Of a stretch of 64,000 bases of DNA, positions 36,164 through 45,740 are shown one piece after another. Under the pieces are notes generated by a model. The model had not been told where the DNA came from and ran no database searches. It saw only the letters and a list, made by a program, of their open reading frames with translations. This DNA is from AWTP1-13 sp963827545 (GTDB lineage: Bacteria > Pseudomonadota > Alphaproteobacteria > Rhizobiales > Hyphomicrobiaceae): assembly GCA_963827545.1 (NCBI GenBank), contig CAWHBI010000044.1, positions 124,001 through 188,000 on the forward strand. Direction: 5' to 3'. Made by a program: the position numbers and the translations under genes. Numbering within the stretch: position 1 is the first letter of the stretch; every line of letters starts with the position of its first letter.

Positions 36164-37600
36164 ATGCAGATGCCGCTGAACATGGGACCCGTGCACATCC
36201 TGGGCGTCGGCGGGATCGGCATGAGCGCGATCGCCGAGATCATGCACGCCAAGGGCTACACGGTGCAGGGCAGCGACCAGAAGGAGAGCGCCAACGTCAA
36301 GCGCCTGCGCGCCAAGGGCATCCGCGTGTTCGTGGGCCACGATCCGGTAAACCTGGTTGGCGCGCGCTACGTGGTTATTTCCACTGCGGTCAAGCGCGGC
36401 AATCCGGAGCTGGAAGCCGCGCGCGCCAAGGGTGTGCCCATCATTCGCCGCGCCGAGATGCTGGCCGAGCTGATGCGCCTCTATGCGACGGTGGCGGTCA
36501 CCGGCACGCACGGCAAGACCACCACCACCTCGCTCATCGCCCACGTGTTCAACGCGGCGGGGCTCGATCCGACGGTCATCACCGGCGGCATCATCAACGC
36601 GTGGGGCTCGAACGCGCGGCTGGGCGAGGGCTCGTGGATGATCGTGGAGGCCGACGAATCCGACGGCACCTTCATCAAGATCCCGACCCAGATCGGCGTC
36701 GTCACCAACATCGACCCCGAGCACCTCGACCACTTCGAGACCGTCGAGAACATGCACCGCGAGTTCGAGGCGTTCTTCCGCAACATCCCCTTTTACGGCC
36801 TCGCGGTGGCCTGCATCGATCATCCTGTGGTGAGCGACATGATCGACCGCCTGCAGTTGAGGCGCGAGGGCCGCCGCCTGCTCACCTACGGCACCACCGA
36901 CAGCGCCGATCTCGTGTTGAAATCGGCGCGTGTGGAGGGCGGCGACACCATTTTCGACGCCGACCTCGGCCCCCGCGTGCAAGGCGGCCAGCGCGCGTTG
37001 CGCGGTTGGAGCGTTCCCCTGCCCGGCCACCATAACGCGCTCAACGCGCTGGCGGCGATCGCAACCGCGAGCGAGGCCGGCATCGCCGACGAGACGATCC
37101 GCAAGGCCATGGCCGAATTCTCCGGCGTCAAGCGCCGCTTCCAGCTCACCGGCACCTGGAACGGCATCGCCATCTACGACGACTATGGCCACCATCCCGT
37201 GGAAATCGCAGCCGTCCTGAAAGCCGCCCGTTCCGGCGCGCGCGGGCGTGTCATCGCGGTGGTGGAGCCGCATCGCTACACGCGCGTGCGCGACCTGTTC
37301 GCCGAGTTCGCCGCCTGCTTTGAGGACGCGGACACCGTCATCGTCGCCCCGCTCTATTCGGCGGGCGAGCTGCCGATCGAGGGTATCGATCACGTGACGC
37401 TCGCAGACGCCGTCCGCAACACCGGGCACAGGGGCGTTGCCACCATCGACAGCGAGCGCGATATTCCGCCGATGCTGAGGCGCTTTGCCGCTCCCGGCGA
37501 CATGGTCGTATGTCTCGGCGCCGGCAACAGCACCGACTGGGCACATGCTCTCCCCGGGTGGCTCGCCGAGGAGCCGCTGCAGGTCGGAGGGGCACTGTGA
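36164..37600 (+). CDS. murC: UDP-MurNAc:L-alanine ligase MurC
   Basis: First amino-acid ligase of peptidoglycan synthesis. N-terminal HILGVGGIGMSAIAEIM, ATP loop GTHGKTTTTSLIAHV, then EADESDGTFIKI, GHHNALNALAAI and YDDYGHHPVEI. 478 residues. The stop overlaps the GTG start of murB (GTGA), so the two are coupled. Confidence 0.97.
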   Translation: MQMPLNMGPVHILGVGGIGMSAIAEIMHAKGYTVQGSDQKESANVKRLRAKGIRVFVGHDPVNLVGARYVVISTAVKRGNPELEAARAKGVPIIRRAEMLAELMRLYATVAVTGTHGKTTTTSLIAHVFNAAGLDPTVITGGIINAWGSNARLGEGSWMIVEADESDGTFIKIPTQIGVVTNIDPEHLDHFETVENMHREFEAFFRNIPFYGLAVACIDHPVVSDMIDRLQLRREGRRLLTYGTTDSADLVLKSARVEGGDTIFDADLGPRVQGGQRALRGWSVPLPGHHNALNALAAIATASEAGIADETIRKAMAEFSGVKRRFQLTGTWNGIAIYDDYGHHPVEIAAVLKAARSGARGRVIAVVEPHRYTRVRDLFAEFAACFEDADTVIVAPLYSAGELPIEGIDHVTLADAVRNTGHRGVATIDSERDIPPMLRRFAAPGDMVVCLGAGNSTDWAHALPGWLAEEPLQVGGAL

Positions 37601-38562
37601 GCTTCCCCGATCTGGTTCCCGACCTGAAGGCACGACTGCCCGATCTGCGTGGCCGGCTGCTTGCCAACCAGACGCTCGCCGACATCACCTGGTTTCGCGT
37701 GGGCGGCCCGGCGCAAGCGCTTTTCACACCGGCCGACGCGGCCGATCTCGCCTATTTCCTGGCCAACATTCCGGCCGACCTGCCCGTGTTCGTCATCGGA
37801 TTGGGCTCCAACCTGCTGGTGCGGGACGGCGGGGTAGAGGGCGTCGTCATTCGGCTCGGCCGCGGCTTCTCCGAAATCAAGGTCGAGCCGGGCCAACGCC
37901 TGCGCGTCGGCGCCGCGGTACCCGACGTCAAGCTGGCGCGTGCAGCGGCCGATGCCGGCATCGCCGGTCTCGCCTTCTACCGCGGCATCCCGGGCTCCAT
38001 CGGCGGCGCGCTGCGCATGAATGCGGGTGCGCACGGGCGCGAGACCAGGGACGTTCTCATCGAAGCGGGCGCCGTCGACCGGCAGGGCAACGTGCACGTG
38101 CTGCCGTTGGCCGACATGCAGCTCAGCTATCGCCACTGTGGCGTGCCGGCCGATTGGATCTTCACCGACGCCCTCTACCAGGGCAGCCCCGGCGATCCGG
38201 CCGAGATCCTCGAGCAGATGAGCGAGGTCGCGGACTATCGCGAGGCCAACCAGCCGATCAGGGAGCGCACCGGCGGCTCCACCTTCAAGAATCCGCCCGG
38301 CTCCAGCGCCTGGAAGCTGATCGATGCGGCGGGATGCCGGGGCTTGCGCATCGGCGGCGCCAAGGTCTCCGACATGCATTGCAACTTCCTGATCAATGAC
38401 CGCAACGCCGCCGCCGAGGATATCGAGCGGCTGGGCGAGACCGTGCGTGCCCGTGTCAAGGCAAGCAGCGGTGTGGTGCTGCACTGGGAGATCATCCGGC
38501 TCGGCGTAGCTGTGGATGGCAGGCCGACCGGCGAGGCACTCGTGGAGGCATTTGCGCAATGA
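37597..38562 (+). CDS. murB: UDP-N-acetylenolpyruvoylglucosamine reductase MurB
   Basis: FAD enzyme that reduces UDP-GlcNAc-enolpyruvate to UDP-MurNAc with NADPH. NQTLADITWFRVGGPA and GLGSNLLVRDGG mark the FAD-binding part, GIPGSIGGALRMNAGA the core, and RTGGSTFKNPPG carries the catalytic Ser. It is the Tyr-loop-lacking short form with 321 residues. The GTG start at 37597 overlaps the murC stop; its own stop overlaps ddl. Confidence 0.95.
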   Translation: MSFPDLVPDLKARLPDLRGRLLANQTLADITWFRVGGPAQALFTPADAADLAYFLANIPADLPVFVIGLGSNLLVRDGGVEGVVIRLGRGFSEIKVEPGQRLRVGAAVPDVKLARAAADAGIAGLAFYRGIPGSIGGALRMNAGAHGRETRDVLIEAGAVDRQGNVHVLPLADMQLSYRHCGVPADWIFTDALYQGSPGDPAEILEQMSEVADYREANQPIRERTGGSTFKNPPGSSAWKLIDAAGCRGLRIGGAKVSDMHCNFLINDRNAAAEDIERLGETVRARVKASSGVVLHWEIIRLGVAVDGRPTGEALVEAFAQ

Positions 38563-39509
38563 GCGTGGTTTCCGGTTCGCGTCGCTTCAACCACGTTGCC
38601 GTCCTCATGGGCGGCCTCTCTGCGGAGCGGGAGGTCAGCCTCAATTCGGGCAAGGCTTGCGCCGAGGCGCTGGAAAGCGCTGGCTACACGGTGACGTGCA
38701 TCGACGCCGGACGCGATCTGGCCGACCAGCTGCGGCAGGTGAATCCCGAAGTGTGCTTCAACGCGCTGCACGGCCGCTGGGGCGAGGATGGCTGCGTGCA
38801 GGGCCTGCTCGAGCTGCTCGGCATGCCCTACACGCATTCGGGCGTGCTGGCCTCGGCGCTGGCCCTGCACAAAGAGCGCGCCAAGCAGGTAATGCGCGCT
38901 GCTGGCATTCCCGTCGCCGAGGGCAAAGTGGTGGCCAGGGCCGAGGCTGCCAAGGCCCACGTGCTGCCGCGCCCCTACGTGCTCAAACCCGTCTCGGAGG
39001 GATCGAGCGTCGGCGTGTTCATCGTGCGTGCGGACCACCAGCACCCGCCGCAGCAGCTCAACGATCCGGGCTGGGCCTTCGGCGAGGACCTGTTGGCGGA
39101 ACGATTCGTTCCCGGTCGCGAGCTGACCTGCGCCGTCATGGGCGACCGCGCGCTGGGCGTCACCGAGATCCTGCCCGCCGAGACGCTTGGCTTCTACAAC
39201 TACGAGGCCAAGTACGCCGATGGCGGGTCGCGCCATGTGCTGCCGGCGCAAATTTCATCGAATGTTTACCAATTGGTGCAGATGCTCACGTTGACGGCTC
39301 ATAAAGCATTGGGTTGCCGGGGCGTCTCCAGAGCGGACTTCCGCTTCGACGACACGGCGGGCGGATCGGGTCAAGTGTTCTGCCTGGAGGTCAACACGCA
39401 GCCGGGGATGACGGCGACCTCGCTCGTGCCGGAGCTGGCCGCGCACGCCGGGCTCTCGTTTGCGGAGCTGGTGAGCTGGATGGTGGAGGAGGCGAGTTGC
39501 AACAGGTAG
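38559..39509 (+). CDS. ddl: D-alanine--D-alanine ligase
   Basis: ATP-grasp enzyme making D-Ala-D-Ala for MurF. VAVLMGGLSAEREVSLNSG at the start, FNALHGRWGEDGCVQGLLE, PYTHSGVLASALALHK, VLKPVSEGSSVGVF, and the metal-binding FCLEVNTQPGMT near the end. 316 residues. It overlaps murB by four bases and the ftsQ start by 13. Confidence 0.96.
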   Translation: MSVVSGSRRFNHVAVLMGGLSAEREVSLNSGKACAEALESAGYTVTCIDAGRDLADQLRQVNPEVCFNALHGRWGEDGCVQGLLELLGMPYTHSGVLASALALHKERAKQVMRAAGIPVAEGKVVARAEAAKAHVLPRPYVLKPVSEGSSVGVFIVRADHQHPPQQLNDPGWAFGEDLLAERFVPGRELTCAVMGDRALGVTEILPAETLGFYNYEAKYADGGSRHVLPAQISSNVYQLVQMLTLTAHKALGCRGVSRADFRFDDTAGGSGQVFCLEVNTQPGMTATSLVPELAAHAGLSFAELVSWMVEEASCNR

Positions 39510-40399
39510 GAACCGGACCGGACATCTGGTGGCGGGCGGATCTACCGCCAGCGCCCCGCCCGGTCCTGAAGGCTCCTACCCGCCGCCTCCGCCAAGCTCG
39601 CCCGCGCCGCGATGGACGATGGACGCTGTCCTTGCTGGCTGGGGTTGTGGCCGCAACCGCAATCGGCGCCTCGGCGCTTTCCACTTTCAGCAATGCCGAG
39701 CGCCGCCACGCTGCCCTGGCCGGGATCGAGCGCGTAGCCGAGACGGCTGGCCTCGGCCTCCAGCAGATAACCATAACTGGGCACCGCTTCGCGCTGGACA
39801 GCGATATCTTCGATGCCGTCGATCTCGGCAGGCCGCGCACGCTCTTGAGCTTCGACGCCAAGGCGGCACGCAAGCGCCTCGAAGCCCTGCCCTGGATCGA
39901 GCGGGCCAGCATCGAGCGCATCGTGCCCGATCGCATCGAGGTGCGCGTCACCGAGCGCGTACCGTTTGCCGTCTGGCGCCTGGGTGATCGCAACCTGCTG
40001 ATTGCCAAGGACGGCCGGGTACTGCAGGCCCTGCCGGCCGGCATCATGCCTGAGCTGCCGCGCGTGGCCGGCGAGGGCGCGGGGCACGAGGCTGCGGCAC
40101 TCTTTGCCGTGCTGGCCACCCACCCGACCTTGGCCCGCCAGGTCGAGGTTGCCGAGCGCTTCGGCGAGCGGCGATGGACGCTGCGGCTTTCGGACGGAAC
40201 CGTGATCCACCTGCCGGCCGAGGGCGAGGGGCAGGCGCTTGCACGGCTCGCCATGATGGGTCTCAAGGCAGGGAGCGAGATCGACCTCAGAGTGGCGACG
40301 CGCGTTCTGACGCGCGAGCGCGATAATGGCGGCAAGGCTGAGCGGGGTGCCCGGGGCGCGATCGCCGGCCGCGCGCATCTGACGACGCGCAAGGAGTAG
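39497..40399 (+). CDS. ftsQ: Cell division protein FtsQ
   Basis: Bitopic divisome protein; its periplasmic POTRA and beta domains bind FtsB/FtsL. The start is TTG 39497, chosen because GGAGGAGGCGAG lies just before it and no ATG or GTG occurs in frame nearby. 300 residues: a basic Pro/Arg-rich cytoplasmic tail, one span (LSLLAGVVAATAIGASAL), POTRA motif LQQITITGHRFA with LLSFDAKAARKRLEALPWIERASIERIVPDRIEV (as blocks), and ERVPFAVWRLGDRNLLIAKDG. Confidence 0.92.
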   Translation: MQQVGTGPDIWWRADLPPAPRPVLKAPTRRLRQARPRRDGRWTLSLLAGVVAATAIGASALSTFSNAERRHAALAGIERVAETAGLGLQQITITGHRFALDSDIFDAVDLGRPRTLLSFDAKAARKRLEALPWIERASIERIVPDRIEVRVTERVPFAVWRLGDRNLLIAKDGRVLQALPAGIMPELPRVAGEGAGHEAAALFAVLATHPTLARQVEVAERFGERRWTLRLSDGTVIHLPAEGEGQALARLAMMGLKAGSEIDLRVATRVLTRERDNGGKAERGARGAIAGRAHLTTRKE

Positions 40400-40403
40400 G
40401 CTG

Positions 40404-41680
40404 ATGCGACCCAAGTTACCTGGCCACACCGGCAACATCATCGGCGTCGTGGACATAGGCACCAGCAAGACCACTTGTCTGATCGTCGCCATGCCTAAAT
40501 CGGGCTCCAACGGCCTTTGGCGCAGGGAAGGCGTGCGGGTGCTGGGGATCGGCCGCCGGTCTTCGCGCGGGCTCAAGGCCGGGGTGGTGATCGAGCTGGA
40601 TGGGGCCGAGCAGGCACTGCGCGGAGCCGTTACCCAGGCCGAGCAGATGGCCGGCCTGACAATTGACGAGGTGTTCCTCGCCGTGACCTGCGGGCGGTTG
40701 AAGTCCAGCACGTTCGCGGCCGATACCAGGGTGCAAGGCCGGATCGTCGGCGGCACCGACATCGATCGGCTCATGTCGGCGGGGCGCAGATATGCCGAGC
40801 GCGACGGGCGCACGCTCCTGCACATGAACCAAATCACCTACCGGCTCGACGGCGCCGCCGGCGTGACCGATCCGCGCGGCATGGCTGGTTCGGCCCTGGC
40901 GGCGGACCTGCACGCGGTGACCGCCGACGACGCGCCCCTGCGCAACCTGCTGCATGTGGTCGAGCGCGCCTACCTTTCGGTGACAGGCGTTGCCCCGGCA
41001 CCCTATGCCAGCGGGCTGGCCGCCACGACCGAGGAGGAGCGCCGGCTGGGCACGATCTGCATCGACATAGGTGCCGGCGCAACTACCCTGTCGATCTTTG
41101 CGGAAGGGCAGTTGCTGTCGGTTGACACCGTCGCCGTCGGCGGCAACCACGTGACGTTCGACATTGCGCGAGCCTTGTCGACCCCCTTCGAGGAGGCTGA
41201 GCGAATCAAGAAGCTTTATGGCACTCTGGAACAAGGCGCATCGGACGATCAGGGGACGGTTGCTTATACCCTTGCCGGGGAAGAGGAGCCGTGCCTGTAT
41301 CAGACGACCAAAGCACACATCCACGGCATTGTCGCCAGCCGCGTGTCGGACCTGCTGGGCCACGTCGCCGAGCGCGTCGAGCGCTCCGGCGTCGCGCACT
41401 TTGCCGCGCACCGTGTGGTCCTGACAGGGGGGGCAGCCTGCTGCCTGGAGTGGGCCAGCTCGCCGGCGAGATTCTTGCCCGGCCGGCGCGGATTGCACAG
41501 TTGCGGCCGCTGGAAGGCATGCCGCCGGACGGCTGTGATGCCACGCTCTCGACCGTGGTCGGCCTCGTCTCGATCGCGCTCGACCCGGCCGCTGGCATGC
41601 GCCAGCACTGGCAGCCTGGCCCCTCGGCGGGGGCCGGCTACCTGAAACGCGTCGGGCAATGGCTGCGGGAAAGCTTCTGA
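40404..41680 (+). CDS. ftsA: Cell division protein FtsA (frameshift in a G run)
   Basis: Actin-like ATPase that tethers FtsZ to the membrane. The N-terminus has IIGVVDIGTSKTTCLI (phosphate 1), then VFLAVTCGRLKSS, TICIDIGAGATTLSIF (phosphate 2) and VAVGGNHVTFDIARAL. At 41427-41433 a run of seven G interrupts the adenosine loop: the expected reading LTGGGSLLPGV continues one frame over, through RIAQLRPLEGMP and VVGLVSIALDP, to the membrane-binding tail AGYLKRVGQWLRESF at 41680. With one more G the protein would have about 425 residues. As ftsA is normally essential and the error lies in a homopolymer, a sequencing error is likely. Confidence 0.9.
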
Positions 41681-41690
41681 GGGCAGTCCC

Positions 41691-43205
41691 ATGAGCACGA
41701 AGACAAGCAAGTATGCCGCCATGAAGCCGCACATCGTGGTGATCGGCGTCGGCGGCGGCGGCGGCAATGCTGTCAACAACATGCTGGCGGCCGAGCTCAC
41801 CGGTCCCAAGTTCATCGTCGCCAACACCGACGCCCAGGCGCTCGAGTTGTCGGGCGCGGAGCACCGCATTCAGCTCGGGGCACGTCTCACGGAAGGCATC
41901 GGCGCCGGCGCCAAGCACGAAATCGGCGAGGCGGCTGCCGAGGAAGCCCTCGAGGAGATCCGCGAGGCCCTTGCCGGCGCCCACATGGTGTTCATTGCCG
42001 CGGGCATGGGCGGCGGCACCGGCACCGGCGCTGCACCGGTGATCGCGCGGGTGGCCAAGCAGGAGTTCGGCATTCTCACGGTCGGGGTCGTCACCAAGCC
42101 GTTCCTGTTCGAAGGCAAGCGGCGCATGCGTGTCGCCGAGGCCGGCATCAACGAGCTCAAACGGCATGTCGATACGCTGCTCGTCATTCCGAACCAGAAC
42201 CTGTTCAAGGTCGCCACCGAGCGCACGCCGTTCGCCGAGGCCTTCGTGCTCGCTGACCAGGTGCTGTACTCGGGCGTCGCGTGCATCGTCGACCTGGTCG
42301 TCAAGGACGGGCTCATCAATCTCGACCTCGCGGACGTGAAAACGGTCTTGAGCGGTATGGGCACCGCCATGATGGGCACGGGTGAGGCGACGGGCGAGGA
42401 CCGCGCCACCGTCGCCGCCAGGGAAGCCATCCACAACCCGCTGCTCGAAGACGTCGTGCTCAGAGGCGCCAAGAGCCTCCTGCTGTCCATAGGTGGGGGA
42501 AGCGATCTGACGCTGTTTGAGGTTGACGCCGCAGTCGATTGCATCCGCGAGGAATTGGACGGGGACGCCAACATCATCTTCGGCGCCACCCTCGACGAGG
42601 CGATGGAGGGGCGGATCCGCGTGTCGATCGTCGCCTCGGGCATGCCGCGCGCAGAACCCCAGGCTCCCCCTGACTGGCCTGCGAACCGGCACCCGCGCTC
42701 GCTCGGCCCCGTGGGTGGCCCGGGTGTGAGCAACGACTTCCGCCACGTCCTGTCCCGCGCCATGAGCGCTTCGGAGCCGTTCGATGCAGCAGCAGGCATG
42801 GCCCCGGGCGGTCAGTGGCGGAGCCCCGGCGGCGACGTCGTCATCAGGGAAGGGCCGCCGCAGCTCCCGGGGCAGTCCCCGCCGGCGAGCAGCCACGCGA
42901 GCGGGCGCGGCGCACGTCCGGGCGCCGGGTGGGGGCGCCATGTGCCAGGCATCGGCGAGTTTCCGCTTGTCGCACAGCGCGAGTACTTCGCCAAAGCTGA
43001 CGACGTCCGCAAGGGGGCATCACAGCCCCCGCCTGCGTACGATCAGCAACACGAGGCTCCCGCTCCCAGGACTAGCCTCCTCCAGCGCTTGAGGGGTGGC
43101 GGACGTGACAAGCGTCCACAAGCCGAAGCACCGCGGCCTGGCCTGGACGAAGGGGAGGAAGATCCTGACGTGCCGCCGTTTTTCAGGCCCGGCACCCCCA
43201 ACTGA
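41691..43205 (+). CDS. ftsZ: Cell division protein FtsZ
   Basis: Tubulin-like GTPase that forms the Z ring. The 504 residues show IGVGGGGGNAVNNML, NTDAQAL, the tubulin signature GGGTGTG at 107-113 and the T7 loop NLDLADV. The GTPase core ends near residue 320; a linker of about 170 residues rich in Pro, Gly and Arg follows. The C-terminal tail reads DVPPFFRPGTPN, a departure from the usual D-I-P-A-F-L-R-R type peptide that binds FtsA. The start ATG 41691 gives a short N-terminus. It lies 10 bases after ftsA. Confidence 0.96.
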   Translation: MSTKTSKYAAMKPHIVVIGVGGGGGNAVNNMLAAELTGPKFIVANTDAQALELSGAEHRIQLGARLTEGIGAGAKHEIGEAAAEEALEEIREALAGAHMVFIAAGMGGGTGTGAAPVIARVAKQEFGILTVGVVTKPFLFEGKRRMRVAEAGINELKRHVDTLLVIPNQNLFKVATERTPFAEAFVLADQVLYSGVACIVDLVVKDGLINLDLADVKTVLSGMGTAMMGTGEATGEDRATVAAREAIHNPLLEDVVLRGAKSLLLSIGGGSDLTLFEVDAAVDCIREELDGDANIIFGATLDEAMEGRIRVSIVASGMPRAEPQAPPDWPANRHPRSLGPVGGPGVSNDFRHVLSRAMSASEPFDAAAGMAPGGQWRSPGGDVVIREGPPQLPGQSPPASSHASGRGARPGAGWGRHVPGIGEFPLVAQREYFAKADDVRKGASQPPPAYDQQHEAPAPRTSLLQRLRGGGRDKRPQAEAPRPGLDEGEEDPDVPPFFRPGTPN

Positions 43206-43449
43206 TGGCGACACGGTGGCGCGACTGCGGCGAAACAGTAACACGGTGTAAGAAACCGTGATTTGTCCCCATTCGAGACGGCGCAGTATCGTCTGATTCA
43301 CGAACTCGCATGGAATCAGCCAAAGAGAGACAAATTAATAAATCTAAACAATAAGTTGAGCTGAGATGCGAGCAGGGGCTTAAGGGGGCACGGGATGGAC
43401 GGTGACGGGTCCGCCATCCCAGCCGTAGGGGATCGAGGGACGTCGCACG

Positions 43450-44403
43450 ATGTCGAAGCGATTCATTGGCTCGCGGCAGACAACGATCGGTCGCGAAATC
43501 GAGCTATCCGGCACGGGGGTTCACAGCGGCGCAGCCGTTTCCATGGTGCTGCACCCGGCGGAAGCCGACACCGGCTACCGCTTCCTGGTGAGCAAGCGCG
43601 GTCGCATCATCGCCGAAATTCCAGCCCACATCGACTACGTCAAGAATCTCACGCTGTGCACGGTGCTCGGTGACAACTCGGGCGTCACCATCGGCACTGT
43701 GGAGCACCTGCTGGCAGCGCTGCGCGGCCTGAGCATCGACAACTGCTATATCGAGGTCGACGCGCGTGAAGTGCCGATCATGGACGGCAGCGCGTCCGCC
43801 TTCGTATCGGCCGTGGATGGCGTCGGCATTCGCGAGTTGCAGCAGCCGCGCAAATTTATCAAGGTCCTCAAGCCCGTCCGGGTGCAGGAGGGCGACTGCT
43901 GGGGCGAGCTTAAGCCGCATTCGAGCTTCCACCTGGATGTCGAGATCGATTTCGACACGCCGCTGATCGGCCGCCAGCGCTATACGATGGAGATGAATTC
44001 CGGCGCGTTCCGCAACGAGCTTTCGCGCGCCCGCACCTTCGGCTTCATGCGCGACGTGGAAAACCTCTGGAAAGCCGGGCTGGCCCTTGGCGCCTCCCTC
44101 GACAACACGGTGGCGCTCGCCGACGACCGCATCATGAACCCCGAGGGTCTGCGTTACCCGCACGAGTTCGTGCGCCACAAGATGCTGGACGCCGTGGGCG
44201 ACATGGCGCTCGCCGGCGCCCCGATCCTGGGCTCCTACCGGTCCGTTCGCGGCGGTCACCGGCTCAACGCCTACGTCCTGCAGAAGCTGTTCGCCGATGC
44301 CGAGGCGTGGACCACGGTGCGTGCCCCCTGGGTGCGCGAGGCCACCCCGGTCGACGTCTCGGTGGGTGTCGCCGCCGTCAACTACGCTGCTGATCGGACG
44401 TGA
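43450..44403 (+). CDS. lpxC: UDP-3-O-acyl-N-acetylglucosamine deacetylase
   Basis: Zinc deacetylase, the committed step of lipid A synthesis. Zinc ligand His86 in VEHLLAALRGL, the pair His243/Asp247 in HKMLDAVGD, and the substrate loop SRARTFGFM are visible. Length 317 is normal. The 244-base gap from ftsZ has an AT-rich patch around 43320-43365 (AATTAATAAATC), unusual in this DNA, which may hold an lpxC promoter; no clear boxes were assigned. Confidence 0.96.
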   Translation: MSKRFIGSRQTTIGREIELSGTGVHSGAAVSMVLHPAEADTGYRFLVSKRGRIIAEIPAHIDYVKNLTLCTVLGDNSGVTIGTVEHLLAALRGLSIDNCYIEVDAREVPIMDGSASAFVSAVDGVGIRELQQPRKFIKVLKPVRVQEGDCWGELKPHSSFHLDVEIDFDTPLIGRQRYTMEMNSGAFRNELSRARTFGFMRDVENLWKAGLALGASLDNTVALADDRIMNPEGLRYPHEFVRHKMLDAVGDMALAGAPILGSYRSVRGGHRLNAYVLQKLFADAEAWTTVRAPWVREATPVDVSVGVAAVNYAADRT

Positions 44404-44683
44404 CGGCGCGTCGGGTTGCCTTACTGGGGACGAGCGTCAACCACCGTGGATCAGAACCATGGCGCTTGCGGCGCAGCCCGCCTGGTATTTGCGGCCCGAC
44501 ATAATTTCGCACCAAAGTCGGCCGACCGTCGCATATCGAATAAGTCGCACGATCCGCGATTGGTGGGGTCCGACTCGTGTGATAAGCCTTGAATGGCTGA
44601 TGCCAGGGGACGAAGAGGGGTGGCTTGGCGCGGATGATACGAACCCGGCGCAAGAACCGAGGCAAAGCAGGGAACTAAGGCGT

Positions 44684-45676
44684 ATGGGCCTGTGGGCACT
44701 GTGTAGACGCGCGATGGCGCCCTGGCTGGTTGTTGCTGGCGCACTGCTGGTGGTGGGCTGCTCGTCTGCCAGCGACGCCGCGAAGAAAGCGCTCAACCCC
44801 GATCCACCCGGCAAGATGTACGCCGACGCCGAGAGCTACCTCAATAAAGGCGCCTACTCTGATGCGGCCAGGAGGTTCGAGGACCTGGACCGCGATCACC
44901 CTTATGCGCCTGAGGCGCGCCGCGCCATGGTCATGGCGGCGTATGCCTATTACAAGGCCGGCAAGTACCCGGAAGCGCAGGCCGCCGGTAAGCGCTACAC
45001 CACCATGCACCCGGGCACCAAGGATGCCGCCCTCGCGCACCACATCATCGCCTCCGCCAATTTCGACGAGGTCAAGGAGCCCCAGCGCGACCAGACGGCC
45101 ACGCGCAAGGCGCTGGCTGAGCTCAAGACCCTGGTGCAGCGCTACCCGGACAGCCCCTACACCAAGCAGGCGATCAACCGCATTCGCATCGCCGAGGACG
45201 TCCTCGCTGCTTCCGAGATGAACGTCGGGCGCTACTACCTCGAGCGCAAGAATTTCGTGGCGGCCGTCAACCGGTTCAAGACGGTCGTCAGCGACTACCA
45301 GACGACGGTGCAGGTCGAGGAGGCGCTCTACCGCATCTGCGAGGCCAACATGACGCTGGGCATCGTGCCCGAGGCGCAGGCATCGGCGGCCGTGCTCGGG
45401 CACAACTTCCCGAACTCCGAATGGTACGGCCGTGCTCACGCCCTGTTGAAGTCTGGTGGCGTCAGCCCGCAGATAGGCGGCGACAACTTCTTCACCAAGA
45501 CCCTGAAGGCGCTGACGCCCGGCTCGAAGCAGAAGCAGCAGCCGGCCGTCGAGCCGCAGGCCCCCGGGCCGGGACAGCCCGCGCCTGCCGACATGCCCGC
45601 GCCGCGTGGCGGCGTGCCGACGGCCAACACGCCGGGCGGCAAGCAAGCGGCGGGTTTCGCGCAAACCCTGCAATAG
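44684..45676 (+). CDS. bamD: Outer membrane assembly lipoprotein BamD
   Basis: TPR lipoprotein of the Bam complex that inserts outer-membrane barrels. The start ATG 44684 gives a lipoprotein signal (WLVVAGALLVVGC) with the acylated Cys26. TPR-like repeats follow: YLNKGAYSDAARRFEDLDRDHPYAPEARRAM (in part), YKAGKYPEAQAAG, RYPDSPYTKQAINR and YYLERKNFVAAVNRF. 330 residues with a Pro-rich tail from about 285. The 280 bases before it show no recognisable feature. Confidence 0.94.
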   Translation: MGLWALCRRAMAPWLVVAGALLVVGCSSASDAAKKALNPDPPGKMYADAESYLNKGAYSDAARRFEDLDRDHPYAPEARRAMVMAAYAYYKAGKYPEAQAAGKRYTTMHPGTKDAALAHHIIASANFDEVKEPQRDQTATRKALAELKTLVQRYPDSPYTKQAINRIRIAEDVLAASEMNVGRYYLERKNFVAAVNRFKTVVSDYQTTVQVEEALYRICEANMTLGIVPEAQASAAVLGHNFPNSEWYGRAHALLKSGGVSPQIGGDNFFTKTLKALTPGSKQKQQPAVEPQAPGPGQPAPADMPAPRGGVPTANTPGGKQAAGFAQTLQ

Positions 45677-45740
45677 CGAACGGCGACACGCCGTCTTGGG
45701 GGATGGAATTTTCGCCTCTGCGGAGGCAGTCTTGTCCCCC

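Noticed and set aside
41400..41460. Programmed frameshifting in ftsA
   Set aside because: No slippery heptamer of the usual A/T-rich type with a downstream pseudoknot is evident, and similar breaks in unrelated genes point to sequencing error.
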